A DNA stretch of 10,546 nucleotides from the NCBI GenBank assembly GCA_964383675.1, contig CAYLHX010000032.1, positions 1-10,546 on the forward strand, in the 5' to 3' direction. Positions 1-6,089 of this stretch are shown piece after piece (within the stretch, counting starts at the first letter, position 1; each line of letters begins with the position of its first letter). A program made the translations under genes and the position numbers. The DNA is from CAYLHX01 sp964383675 (GTDB lineage Bacteria > Patescibacteriota > Gracilibacteria > UBA1369 > LOWO2-01-FULL-3). The notes under the pieces were generated by a model. It saw nothing but the letters and a program-made list of their open reading frames with translations, searched no databases and had not been told where the DNA came from.

Positions 1-1
1 A

Positions 2-991
2 CTGGATAGTGTTTATGGCGATAAGGGAGCTCAAAATTTGGCTGTCAGGCCGATGAATGCCGATGAAGTGTTGCCGGAAGGTGTGACTTTGAGACAAAAG
101 GCGCGAGCTGCCGGTATGAAGTTGGTTGATAGCTTGAATTTTAAGGTGGGCCCGGGCAAGAAGATTTTGGATCTGGCCGTGGGAGAGGGAGATACCAGTC
201 GTTATTTAGCCACCACCGGCGCTTCGATTGAAGCCAGGGACATTGAGACGTACCTGGTGGAGCGAGCCAAGCAGCGTGATGCTGAGGTTCGAGAAGGGCG
301 AGAAGCTGCTGCGGTCGAGGAGGTTCGCAGTGATGTGCGTAAACAAACCGGTCGCGTGTTGGGAGAGGTGAATTATCAATCGGGAGATTATTCTCGAGTG
401 AAAGATAGTGTGGCCGAGGGTGAGCAATTTGACGCAATTACCTGTCTGAGTCGCTCCTTTATCTATTTGGGTGAACGTGAAAATTATGTAAATGCTCTGA
501 AAGATTTTAATGATTTGCTGGTTCCCGGAGGCAAGGTAGTCTTGCAATCACGAAAGCATTTGAAGAAGGGTGACTTTCCTTGGGCTGCGGAAACCGGCAC
601 TAAATTGGAATTTGAAAACGGCGAGTTTGCGATGATCGATGAAAAGAGTGGAACTCGCTTTGTTTGGCGTACCGATGAAGAGAAGCGAACCCTTTCCGAC
701 GGTGTGAAGCAAAGCACGGGTTCTCGCTATTTGCAATATGCCGACGGTAGTCGCAAGGAATTGGGGAAAGTGGTCTCCGACGATCATCTGGATTTTGACA
801 ATCTCAAAGGGATGGGAGAGATGTTACGTGAAGCCGGTTTTAAGAATATTCGGTTGAAGGTGGAGAACATGACTGAAGATGGCACGGAAATCATGTATGC
901 GCTTGTAGCGGAAAAACCGAAAGGTGGTTTGATTTCGCGAGCTAGAAAGCTGTGGCATGATAGAGTGGCCGGATTGTTGGGCGGGGTTTAG
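2..991 (+). CDS. Class I SAM-dependent methyltransferase, 5' end probably outside window
   Basis: Predicted to transfer a methyl group from S-adenosylmethionine; the substrate is not evident. The frame is open from base 2. A TTG at 38 and an ATG at 53 are possible starts, but neither is convincing, so the gene probably begins to the left. Counting from the TTG, motif I of the Rossmann fold (LDLAVGEGDTS) is at residues 44-54, and the acidic end of the next strand (ARDIE) at about 66-70. A charged helical insert follows at about 75-110. FDAITCLSRSFIYLG (131-145) and LLVPGGKVVLQSR (160-172) match motifs around strands 4 and 5. A C-terminal stretch ending in LREAGFKNIRL is typical of the Methyltransf_11/25 group. 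It ends in TAG, 8 bases from the stop of the convergent amidotransferase gene. Family call is solid; substrate is unknown. Confidence 0.8.
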   Translation: MDSVYGDKGAQNLAVRPMNADEVLPEGVTLRQKARAAGMKLVDSLNFKVGPGKKILDLAVGEGDTSRYLATTGASIEARDIETYLVERAKQRDAEVREGREAAAVEEVRSDVRKQTGRVLGEVNYQSGDYSRVKDSVAEGEQFDAITCLSRSFIYLGERENYVNALKDFNDLLVPGGKVVLQSRKHLKKGDFPWAAETGTKLEFENGEFAMIDEKSGTRFVWRTDEEKRTLSDGVKQSTGSRYLQYADGSRKELGKVVSDDHLDFDNLKGMGEMLREAGFKNIRLKVENMTEDGTEIMYALVAEKPKGGLISRARKLWHDRVAGLLGGV

Positions 992-1011
992 GTTGTAGGT
1001 CAAAAACCCGC
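981..1011. terminator. Stem-loop spanning two convergent stop codons (weak bidirectional terminator candidate)
   Basis: GCGGG (981-985) pairs with CCCGC (1007-1011). The stem extends with TTT (987-989) against AAA (1004-1006) after one bulged G. The loop contains both stop codons of the facing genes. Neither strand has a proper run of T directly after the stem, so this is not a textbook intrinsic terminator. Confidence 0.3.
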
Positions 1012-1710
1012 TAAGTTTAAAAAATTGTTAAACAATTGTCGGCCGACGTGTGTGTACTCTTCTTGAATTAAAGAAAAATCGTTTCGAAGTTGGGTTTTGT
1101 CGAGTAGTAAAAGGTCAGCGTCTTCCTTGATCCAGATTTCAAACATCTCGGGAGTCAGTTCGAAGTGGCACTGTAGCCCATAAGCTTTTTCAGCGACTTT
1201 TACAACCTGATTGTCGCAAAATTCACCCTTTGCCAAAAGGGTCATATCTTTTGTTAGCTCGACTGTTTCGCCGTGTAAGTGAAAGACTTTGAATTGATCG
1301 TTTAAATTTTCGAACAGTGGGTCTTGTCTGCCGGCCTCGGTTAATTTTACTGTGAAGTTTTCGCCTTCCGGATCGCGAAAGCCCACCTCTTTCAGTGGAC
1401 TTTTAATCACCTTCCCGCCACCGGCCTTTACGAGTGTTTGTAAGCCAAGACAAATTCCGAGATAGGGAATTTGAGCCTCCAAAACTTCACTAATACGCGT
1501 TAGTTCGTTTTCCATTTTGCTGCTTTGATCGTTGGCGCTGTCAGGCCCGCCTAAAACAACCACTGCGCTGAAATTTTGTACTTCCGGAAAGTTCTCCCCT
1601 TGACCTAGGTCTATTATTTTGTAGCCAATATTTCGTTCTTTTAGCAATTCTTCAAGCAGCCCGGGGCCTTCACGGGTTATATTTTTGACGATAAGAATTT
1701 GCTTTGGCAT
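1000..1710 (-). CDS. Stand-alone class I glutamine amidotransferase (GMP synthase-like)
   Basis: A 236-residue triad-type glutaminase domain of the GATase1 family, close to the GMP-synthase-like free-standing group. It should hydrolyse glutamine and pass ammonia to an acceptor or partner that cannot be named from sequence. The oxyanion-strand motif VVVLGGPDS is at 51-58. The nucleophile C87 lies in GICLGLQTL, and H182 and E184 lie in QCHFELTPEM, so the Cys-His-Glu triad is complete. No ATP-pyrophosphatase domain follows, so it is not guaA. It starts 6 bases after the SRPBCC stop codon and is the last gene of the minus-strand train led by gap1/hrcA. The upstream bases (GTACTA before ATG) hold no Shine-Dalgarno. 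Confidence 0.85.
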   Translation of the reverse strand: MPKQILIVKNITREGPGLLEELLKERNIGYKIIDLGQGENFPEVQNFSAVVVLGGPDSANDQSSKMENELTRISEVLEAQIPYLGICLGLQTLVKAGGGKVIKSPLKEVGFRDPEGENFTVKLTEAGRQDPLFENLNDQFKVFHLHGETVELTKDMTLLAKGEFCDNQVVKVAEKAYGLQCHFELTPEMFEIWIKEDADLLLLDKTQLRNDFSLIQEEYTHVGRQLFNNFLNLAGF

Positions 1711-1716
1711 TAGTAC

Positions 1717-2136
1717 TTAGTTTTCAACGTATTTCCTGAAATTGTCCAAAATTGCCTGCCAGCCGGTGCGTTGCATTTCCAGAGAATTGGTGTTTTCGGG
1801 ATCGAAGGTCTCTACTACTTTTGTTTCATTGTCGCCGGTTTTTGTGAAAACAATCTTCACCTTGCGGCCATCTTCCATGGTGTAGGAGATAAGGGCATTT
1901 TCCTCAACTTCATCATAAACTCCCTCGAAGTCAAACCCCACGCTACCATCCTTGGCTTCCATGCGAGCCAAAAATTTTCCGCCGGGGCGCAAATCGTTTT
2001 CGGCGCGGGGAGTATGCCAGTCCTCCGAGGCGCTGTTCCATTTTGTAATGTGTTCGGGGCTGGTCCAAAAATCCCAGACTTTTTTGACTGGTGCTGAGAT
2101 AGTTGTTTCAACTGTGATGGGGGGTTGTGAGTTCAT
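1717..2136 (-). CDS. SRPBCC / AHSA1-family protein
   Basis: A 139-residue START-like single-domain protein of the Activator of Hsp90 ATPase homologue 1 family. The N-terminal strand and helix (ISAPVKKVWDFWTSPEHI, 13-30), the DLRPGGKF turn (48-55), the FEGVYDEVEENALISYTM strands (about 70-87) and the C-terminal helix GWQAILDNFRKYVE (125-138) fit this fold. The fold forms a deep hydrophobic ligand cavity. Most bacterial members have no known ligand, and the family name does not establish a role with Hsp90. It lies 10 bases downstream of a small ORF and 6 bases upstream of the amidotransferase gene, so the three are probably co-transcribed behind hrcA-grpE, possibly as stress-related cargo. Confidence 0.85.
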   Translation of the reverse strand: MNSQPPITVETTISAPVKKVWDFWTSPEHITKWNSASEDWHTPRAENDLRPGGKFLARMEAKDGSVGFDFEGVYDEVEENALISYTMEDGRKVKIVFTKTGDNETKVVETFDPENTNSLEMQRTGWQAILDNFRKYVEN

Positions 2137-2146
2137 AGTTTTTTAG

Positions 2147-2326
2147 TTAACACATACAATTGTAACTGTTTTCATTATTTTTTGTGAGATTCCAGGGATC
2201 GCCATTAGATTTTTTGCCGTTCCAGCTCGTGCCATCTTTGGCGGCTTCAACTGTTGATTGGCTTGGCAGGCCTTGTGCACCGGCACTTTTTAGTTCTGAC
2301 AGGGCGTTTTGAAGTTTTGGGTTCAT
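2147..2326 (-). CDS. Small ORF, 59 residues, unknown function
   Basis: An ATG-to-TAA frame of 59 codons fills most of the 228-base gap between grpE and the SRPBCC gene, on the same strand. It begins 38 bases after the grpE stop and ends 10 bases before the next ATG. The product starts MNPKLQNALSELKSAG, continues with a polar Gly/Asn/Lys/Trp-rich middle (SWNGKKSNGDPWNL) and ends with Cys-Met-Cys. It has no signal peptide or membrane segment. Position, spacing, a C at -1 and the absence of other content in the gap favour a real gene. I recognise no family, and it has no Shine-Dalgarno, though neither do its neighbours. It could still be a chance frame. Confidence 0.5.
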   Translation of the reverse strand: MNPKLQNALSELKSAGAQGLPSQSTVEAAKDGTSWNGKKSNGDPWNLTKNNENSYNCMC

Positions 2327-2364
2327 GTATTGGTGGTTAGATGACGTTTATTAGATAAAAATTC

Positions 2365-2910
2365 CTATTCCCCGTTCCCAACCTTCACTTTGGCGTGGCG
2401 CAGAACACGATCGCCGATTAGATAGCCTTTTTCAAGCTCTTCGGTGATGATATCTTTTTCTCCTGGTCCTTCCAGAAAGGCTTCATGCAGATCGGGATTG
2501 AATTTCTGACCGATTGATTCGATTATTTTTAGGCCGCTTTCTTCCATGATTTTGTGCAATTGGCCGATAGAGATCTCCACGCCTTTAAACCATTCACCAA
2601 ACCAATCCACACCACTGGCGGCTTCGGGCAGATGTGCTTTGGAGCGGTCCAGATTGTCCAAAACAGGTAAAAGTTTTTTGATTAAGTCGACATTACCCAC
2701 GGTGATGAGTGTACGGCGCTCTTCTTCTTGATGGCGGCGCAGATTTTGCAGGTCGGCCATGGTGCGCTTGGCCAGTTCGGTCATCTGTTCAAGTTCGGCT
2801 TTGATTTTGTTTATTTCCTCATTTTCGGCGTTCGCGGATTCTTCTTTTTCAGTTGCTTCTTTTTTTGCCTGTTCGATTTTTTTCTGTAGATCAATATCCT
2901 GATCGGTCAT
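2365..2910 (-). CDS. grpE: GrpE, nucleotide exchange factor of the DnaK chaperone
   Basis: GrpE opens the nucleotide cleft of Hsp70/DnaK to release ADP and so drives the cytosolic protein-folding cycle. The 181-residue product has a long charged coiled coil (about 5-65, for example ELAKRTMADLQNLRRHQEEE), then LIKKLLPVLDNLDRS (76-90) and the GVEISIGQLHKIMEESGL helix (110-127). The C-terminal beta domain includes KFNPDLHEAF (136-145) and GYLIGDRVLRHAKVKV (162-177). Length and motif order are normal for the family. It starts 9 bases after the hrcA stop and should share the CIRCE-controlled promoter upstream of hrcA. Unlike the common hrcA-grpE-dnaK-dnaJ order, neither dnaK nor dnaJ follows. Confidence 0.97.
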   Translation of the reverse strand: MTDQDIDLQKKIEQAKKEATEKEESANAENEEINKIKAELEQMTELAKRTMADLQNLRRHQEEERRTLITVGNVDLIKKLLPVLDNLDRSKAHLPEAASGVDWFGEWFKGVEISIGQLHKIMEESGLKIIESIGQKFNPDLHEAFLEGPGEKDIITEELEKGYLIGDRVLRHAKVKVGNGE

Positions 2911-2919
2911 GGTTGAAGG

Positions 2920-3636
2920 TTAATTTTCTAAAAGTTTTTTAATCTCTTCCAGCATCACGATGTTGAAGGCATAGTTCATGCGTTTTGGACCAAGCAGACC
3001 GATGTAGCCCGTGTAGCCCTCATGTTCGTATTTGGCCACGATGATGCTGCAGCTTTGGATTTGAGAAAGAATATTTTCTTCGCCGATGAAGGCGCGCGGT
3101 TTGTCGGTGATCTCCAGGTTGTTGAGAGTGGTGACGAAGTTGTCTCCACGCTCCAAAACTTCGAAGACTTCACTGGCATTTACACTGTTTTCCATGAATT
3201 CCGGCTGTTTAAGTACGTTCGACATTCCCAAAAAGAAGGTGTGGGGGTTGTCGGGAGTGGTGGCGAAACTAACGGCCTGAGTGGCGCGAGCCAAGAGTGA
3301 GACAGCGTCATAAAGCCTTTCACGCACCTTTTGTACGCGATACTCTTCTTTAACTTGCTTCAAGGCATGTACGGCCTCTTCACGGGCTTTTTGATAGTCG
3401 GCCATTTCGTCGACAAATAGACGATAGCCCTTGTCTGTGGGCACGCGGCCGGCAGAGGTGTGCGGCTGAAAAATATAGCCGGACTTTTCCAGTGACATCA
3501 TGTCGTTGCGAATAGTGGCCGGAGAGACATGAAACTTGTAGCTGATCAGTAAAGTATTGGAGCCTACCGGTTCCGCGGTTTCAATAAAATGTTTGACTAT
3601 GGCCTGTAAAACTCGTTTTTTTCTCTCTTCGGACAT
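2920..3636 (-). CDS. hrcA: HrcA, heat-inducible transcription repressor (short form)
   Basis: HrcA binds CIRCE operators and represses chaperone genes until heat titrates away its folding by GroEL. The N-terminal winged helix (residues 1-70) carries SPATIRNDMMSLEKSGYI (38-55) and QPHTSAGRVPTDKGYRLFVD (57-76). The C-terminal GAF-like part has FFLGMSNVLKQPEF (134-147), AFIGEEN (182-188), CSIIVAKY (196-203) and GYIGLLGPKRMNYAFNIVML (210-229). At 238 residues it is about 100 shorter than typical HrcA (about 340). The missing part lies between SFATTP (123-128) and FFLGMSN (134-140), where ordinary HrcA carries the middle of its core and an inserted dimerisation region. Both ends are conserved and the frame is intact, so this looks like a reduced functional protein. 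A CIRCE site lies just upstream. Confidence 0.95.
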   Translation of the reverse strand: MSEERKKRVLQAIVKHFIETAEPVGSNTLLISYKFHVSPATIRNDMMSLEKSGYIFQPHTSAGRVPTDKGYRLFVDEMADYQKAREEAVHALKQVKEEYRVQKVRERLYDAVSLLARATQAVSFATTPDNPHTFFLGMSNVLKQPEFMENSVNASEVFEVLERGDNFVTTLNNLEITDKPRAFIGEENILSQIQSCSIIVAKYEHEGYTGYIGLLGPKRMNYAFNIVMLEEIKKLLEN

Positions 3637-3651
3637 GATTAATATTAGTTT

Positions 3652-3678
3652 TTAGCACTTTGTATTATATAGTGCTAA
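3652..3678 (-). promoter_or_regulatory. CIRCE operator (HrcA binding site) upstream of hrcA
   Basis: The inverted repeat TTAGCACTT-N9-TAGTGCTAA has the exact 9-9-9 geometry of the classical CIRCE element (TTAGCACTC-N9-GAGTGCTAA). It matches 16 of 18 arm bases, differing only at the innermost base of each arm. It sits 15 bases before the hrcA start codon, and its spacer contains the -10 box. HrcA bound here would cover the polymerase site and repress hrcA-grpE and downstream genes. Confidence 0.95.
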
Positions 3679-3692
3679 TCATACTAATTCAA
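3664..3692 (-). promoter_or_regulatory. Promoter of hrcA-grpE, embedded in CIRCE
   Basis: On the minus strand, TTGAAT (3692-3687) and TATAAT (3669-3664) are separated by exactly 17 bases, a strong vegetative sigma-70-type match. The -35 box overlaps the TGA stop codon of gap1 (3691-3689), and the -10 box lies inside the CIRCE spacer. Transcription should begin near 3657, leaving a leader of about 20 bases before the hrcA ATG. Confidence 0.85.
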
Positions 3693-4696
3693 GATTTATC
3701 ACCGATAAGTTTTACCAGATCAACCACTCTTGAAGAGTAGCCCCACTCGTTATCGTACCAGGCGATGGTTTTTACCAAATTGCCATCCATTACCTCTGTC
3801 GATTCGGCATCAACAATTGAGGAGAGGGGATTGCCCTTGTAGTCCATGGAGACCAATGGTTCGGTGCTGTAACCTAAGATGCCCTTCATACGGCCCTCGG
3901 CGGCCTCTTTGAATTTTTGATTTATCTCTTCTGCAGTGGTGTTTTGTTTGATGATACAGGTGAAGTCGACCAAAGAGACTGTAGGTGTTGGGACACGCAC
4001 GGAGATCCCATTGAGCTTACCTTCTAATTCAGGGATTACCAGGCCGACGGCTTTGGCCGCGCCGGTGGTGGTGGGGATCATTGAGAGGGCTGCGGCGCGG
4101 GCTCTTCTCAAGTCTTTATGTGGTAAATCCAGAATGTTTTGATCGTTGGTATAGGAGTGAATAGTGGTCATGAGCCCTTTCTCGATACCAAAAGCATCGT
4201 TTAAAACCTTTGCCACAGGAGCCAGACAGTTGGTGGTACAGGAGGCATTGGAAATGATGTGATGATTGGCGGGATCATAACCCTCTTCGTTGACACCCAG
4301 GGCCACGGTGAAGTCGATCTCATCTTTGGCGGGCGCGGAGATGATTACTTTTTTTGCTCCCGCTGTCAGATGTTGAGCTGCACCTTCTCGGCTACAGAAA
4401 ACACCTGTTGCTTCGATTACGACATCTACGCCGAGTTCTCCCCAAGGCAACAGTTTTGGGTCTCGTTCACTGAATATTTTATAAGATTTACCGTCTACCA
4501 GTAATTCGTTACTACCTTCTTTTACCTCATGTGGCAAAGTGCCGTAGTTGGAGTCGTATTTGAGCAGATGGGCCAGGGTGGCGTCGTCGGTTAAATCGTT
4601 GATGGCAACCACGTCAAAATAATCTTTTTCCAGATTTATGCGAAAAACTTGTCGGCCGATTCTTCCAAAGCCGTTGATGGCAACTTTTAACTTCAT
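3689..4696 (-). CDS. gap: Glyceraldehyde-3-phosphate dehydrogenase, NAD-type (gap1)
   Basis: Type I phosphorylating GAPDH, converting glyceraldehyde 3-phosphate, NAD+ and phosphate to 1,3-bisphosphoglycerate in glycolysis. The 335 residues are full length. INGFGRIGRQVFR (7-19) is the dinucleotide-binding loop. Catalytic C153 lies in SNASCTTNCLAP and H180 in TTIHSYTNDQ. The C-terminal AWYDNEWGYSSRVVDLV is diagnostic. D34 in AINDLTDD and P192 in DLPHKDLRRAR occupy the positions linked to NAD preference in this family, so a catabolic role is likely. It has its own promoter at 4735-4763 and is followed closely by the CIRCE promoter of hrcA, so readthrough into the heat-shock genes is possible. 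A second, different GAPDH is encoded at 8677-9684. Confidence 0.97.
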   Translation of the reverse strand: MKLKVAINGFGRIGRQVFRINLEKDYFDVVAINDLTDDATLAHLLKYDSNYGTLPHEVKEGSNELLVDGKSYKIFSERDPKLLPWGELGVDVVIEATGVFCSREGAAQHLTAGAKKVIISAPAKDEIDFTVALGVNEEGYDPANHHIISNASCTTNCLAPVAKVLNDAFGIEKGLMTTIHSYTNDQNILDLPHKDLRRARAAALSMIPTTTGAAKAVGLVIPELEGKLNGISVRVPTPTVSLVDFTCIIKQNTTAEEINQKFKEAAEGRMKGILGYSTEPLVSMDYKGNPLSSIVDAESTEVMDGNLVKTIAWYDNEWGYSSRVVDLVKLIGDKS

Positions 4697-4734
4697 GATT
4701 AAAAGGTTAGAGGTATAAGTGTCGTTTTGCTGGC

Positions 4735-4763
4735 AGTATAGAATTCTTAAGTTTCCGATTCAA
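4735..4763 (-). promoter_or_regulatory. Promoter of gap1
   Basis: On the minus strand, TTGAAT (4763-4758) and TATACT (4740-4735) are separated by 17 bases. The start of transcription should fall near 4728, giving a leader of about 32 bases. The -35 hexamer is identical to that of the hrcA and aldolase promoters in this window. Confidence 0.75.
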
Positions 4764-4786
4764 GCCGGAAAAGATGGCGAAAACAT

Positions 4787-4815
4787 TTGACTGTTGACTT
4801 GTAAAGACTTAATTT
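4787..4815 (+). promoter_or_regulatory. Possible promoter of tsaC
   Basis: TTGACT (4787-4792), repeated at 4794-4799, is followed after 17 bases by a poor -10 box, TAATTT (4810-4815, 3 of 6 matches). If correct, transcription would begin at or next to the ATG at 4822, giving a leaderless mRNA. The -35 is good and the -10 is weak. Confidence 0.3.
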
Positions 4816-4821
4816 TGGGCC

Positions 4822-5418
4822 ATGGAAAAAGTGAACATTTTGGATCCCAGGGCTTTGGTGCTGGCCGGATCGGCTCTTGAGGCCGGTGGTGTGGTGATGC
4901 ATCCAACGGAGACCTGTTATGGACTGGCTGTGGATATCTTTAATCAAGAGGCCTTGGAGAAGCTGTATAGAATTAAGGGACGTGATGCGAAAAAGCCGAT
5001 CAGTATTTTAGTGGACAGTTTTGGCATGGCCCAAGAGTTTGGTTTGTTTTCTGAAAAAGCTTTGGAATTGGCTCAGCGTTATTGGCCGGGACCGCTTTCG
5101 ATTGTGGTTCCCAGAAAAAAGAGTTTGCCGGAGTTTTTGAATCCCGAGGAGGATTTTGTTTCGATTCGTTTTTCCGCCGATGCTTTTTCCACCGACATGG
5201 TGGAGGAGCTTGGTCGACCGGTTACTACCACCAGTGCCAACCTTTCCGGTCAGGAACCTTTATATATAGCTGACGTCAGTTCCTTTGGCGCTTTGAAGAG
5301 TGAAGTCGCTTTGTTGGTCGATGGCGGTGAAATCTCCAAGAATAGTCCTTCCACGGTTGTGAAGGTGGACGGTGATATGATTGAAGTCTTGCGGCAAGGC
5401 GATATTTTGATCAATTAA
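4822..5418 (+). CDS. tsaC: Threonylcarbamoyl-AMP synthase (TsaC/Sua5/YrdC family)
   Basis: Makes L-threonylcarbamoyl-AMP from threonine, bicarbonate and ATP, the first step of the t6A modification at A37 of tRNAs that read ANN codons; the TsaB/D/E proteins finish it. The 198-residue product is a single YrdC domain without the extra C-terminal Sua5 domain. Signature elements are MHPTETCYGLAVD (26-38), KGRDAKKPISILV (52-64), RYWPGPLSIVVP (86-97), SIRF (114-117), TTTSANLSG (135-143) and SPSTVVKV (175-182). Together they supply the ATP and threonine pocket residues. It diverges from gap1, and its TAA overlaps by 8 bases the end of the convergent membrane-protein gene. No Shine-Dalgarno is present before the ATG. 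Confidence 0.93.
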   Translation: MEKVNILDPRALVLAGSALEAGGVVMHPTETCYGLAVDIFNQEALEKLYRIKGRDAKKPISILVDSFGMAQEFGLFSEKALELAQRYWPGPLSIVVPRKKSLPEFLNPEEDFVSIRFSADAFSTDMVEELGRPVTTTSANLSGQEPLYIADVSSFGALKSEVALLVDGGEISKNSPSTVVKVDGDMIEVLRQGDILIN

Positions 5419-5881
5419 AGAGACGAACCAGGGCTTGAACGGATTCAACGCCGGTTGTAACCAGAATTGCCGCAGCAATGGTGCCCAGGAATATCAGGAA
5501 GAGAGCTTTCCAGTAGTCGACTCCGAAAAGGAAGGCGATTAGAGCTCCTGTGACCGTTCCGCTGCCTGGCAGTGGTATGCCAACAACCAAAACCAATAAA
5601 ATCGCGCCATAGCGGGTAAAACGCTTTGAGTGTTCTTTGCGGGTTTTGTGGAAGAGTTTCTCTATCCACTTGTTTAGTTTTTTGGATTTTTTTTGAGCGT
5701 AACGGGTTAACGGACCTATTACTGCCAGGAAGATTGCTCCCGGAATGAGCATGCCGGCGGAGGCGAAAATTATGGTACTGGTTAAAGAAAGACCTAATTG
5801 TTCTCCCACAGGGATGGCAAGCTTTAGGTCTGTGAAGGGGATCATTGCCGTAAAAAAGACGATTAACTCACGTGTTAGCAT
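5411..5881 (-). CDS. Small multi-drug export family membrane protein (COG2426-like)
   Basis: A 156-residue integral membrane protein that fits the putative small multi-drug export family (PF06695, COG2426). Two family signatures are visible: MIPFTDLKLAIPVG (13-26), equivalent to the usual P-(F/I)-x-E-x-(R/K)-x-A-I-P-x-G, and GIPLPGSGTVTGAL (101-114). Hydrophobic segments lie at about 3-26, 33-57, 92-118 and 123-145. A strongly basic cytoplasmic loop (about 61-90, rich in Lys, Arg and His) separates the two halves. The family name rests on little experiment; substrate and direction of transport are unknown. The gene ends inside the tsaC stop region and diverges from rsmH. An inverted repeat lies over its predicted transcription start, suggesting regulated expression. 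Confidence 0.8.
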   Translation of the reverse strand: MLTRELIVFFTAMIPFTDLKLAIPVGEQLGLSLTSTIIFASAGMLIPGAIFLAVIGPLTRYAQKKSKKLNKWIEKLFHKTRKEHSKRFTRYGAILLVLVVGIPLPGSGTVTGALIAFLFGVDYWKALFLIFLGTIAAAILVTTGVESVQALVRLFN

Positions 5882-5920
5882 AATTTTATTTAACTCTTTT
5901 CTCCGGTGAGGGTAAAGGGA

Positions 5921-5951
5921 TTTTGTAGTGTGTATCGTAACGACTACAAAA
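5921..5951. promoter_or_regulatory. Inverted repeat over the exporter gene's transcription start (operator candidate)
   Basis: TTTTGTAGT (5921-5929) and ACTACAAAA (5943-5951) form perfect 9-base arms around a 13-base spacer. On the minus strand the element begins directly after the -10 box at 5957-5952 and covers the expected transcription start. That is a classical repressor position; it could also fold as a hairpin at the mRNA 5' end. The half-site TTGTAGTG (5923-5930) recurs at 6050-6057. Confidence 0.45.
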
Positions 5952-5978
5952 ATTATACAATATAACTTTTTTAGTCAA
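5952..5978 (-). promoter_or_regulatory. Promoter of the small exporter gene
   Basis: On the minus strand, TTGACT (5978-5973) and a perfect TATAAT (5957-5952) are separated by 15 bases, shorter than ideal. The leader to the ATG at 5881 would be about 60-65 bases and starts with the inverted repeat at 5921-5951. Confidence 0.6.
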
Positions 5979-6003
5979 CAGAACATTTAATGTGCACGGC
6001 CTG

Positions 6004-6027
6004 AGCTGTAATTGCCTTGTTACGGCT
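6004..6027. repeat. Inverted repeat in divergent intergenic region
   Basis: AGCTGTAA (6004-6011) pairs with TTACGGCT (6020-6027), eight pairs including one G-T, around an 8-base loop. It lies between the two divergent promoters, upstream of both -35 boxes, so it is not expected in either mRNA leader. Function unknown. Confidence 0.3.
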
Positions 6028-6051
6028 GTTTATGTGTATTGTTTGGTGCTT

Positions 6052-6074
6052 GTAGTGCAAAAAATATGCACTAC
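6052..6074. repeat. Inverted repeat upstream of the rsmH promoter
   Basis: GTAGTGCA (6052-6059) and TGCACTAC (6067-6074) are perfect 8-base arms around a 7-base A-rich spacer. The element ends 15 bases before the rsmH -35 box, an activator-like or upstream-operator position. On the plus strand a run of five T follows eight bases or fewer after the stem, so a terminator of some unseen short transcript cannot be excluded. Confidence 0.45.
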
Positions 6075-6089
6075 GACTGTTTTTAGTTG

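Noticed and set aside
206..787. Long minus-strand frames opposite the methyltransferase, and similar frames opposite the other large genes
   Set aside because: Their translations are low-complexity or lack domain features, and they overlap fully with genes having clear family motifs; they are antisense shadows.
1023..1037. AATTGTT-A-AACAATT dyad inside the end of the amidotransferase gene, with the same arms as the hairpin at 7569-7595
   Set aside because: On the minus strand six T follow it, but it lies before the stop codon within coding sequence, the arms are AT-rich and the loop is too short. The shared arms are probably coincidence.
1000..5881. Possible alternative genetic code (UGA as glycine), as in some CPR lineages
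   Set aside because: Three genes end in TGA at the family-expected length, directly followed by other elements such as the CIRCE promoter or convergent genes, and no gene needs readthrough.
5921..6074. CRISPR-like or dispersed repeat array in the exporter-rsmH gap
   Set aside because: The repeated unit is only the 8-base TTGTAGTG, present twice, without regular spacing or longer identical units.
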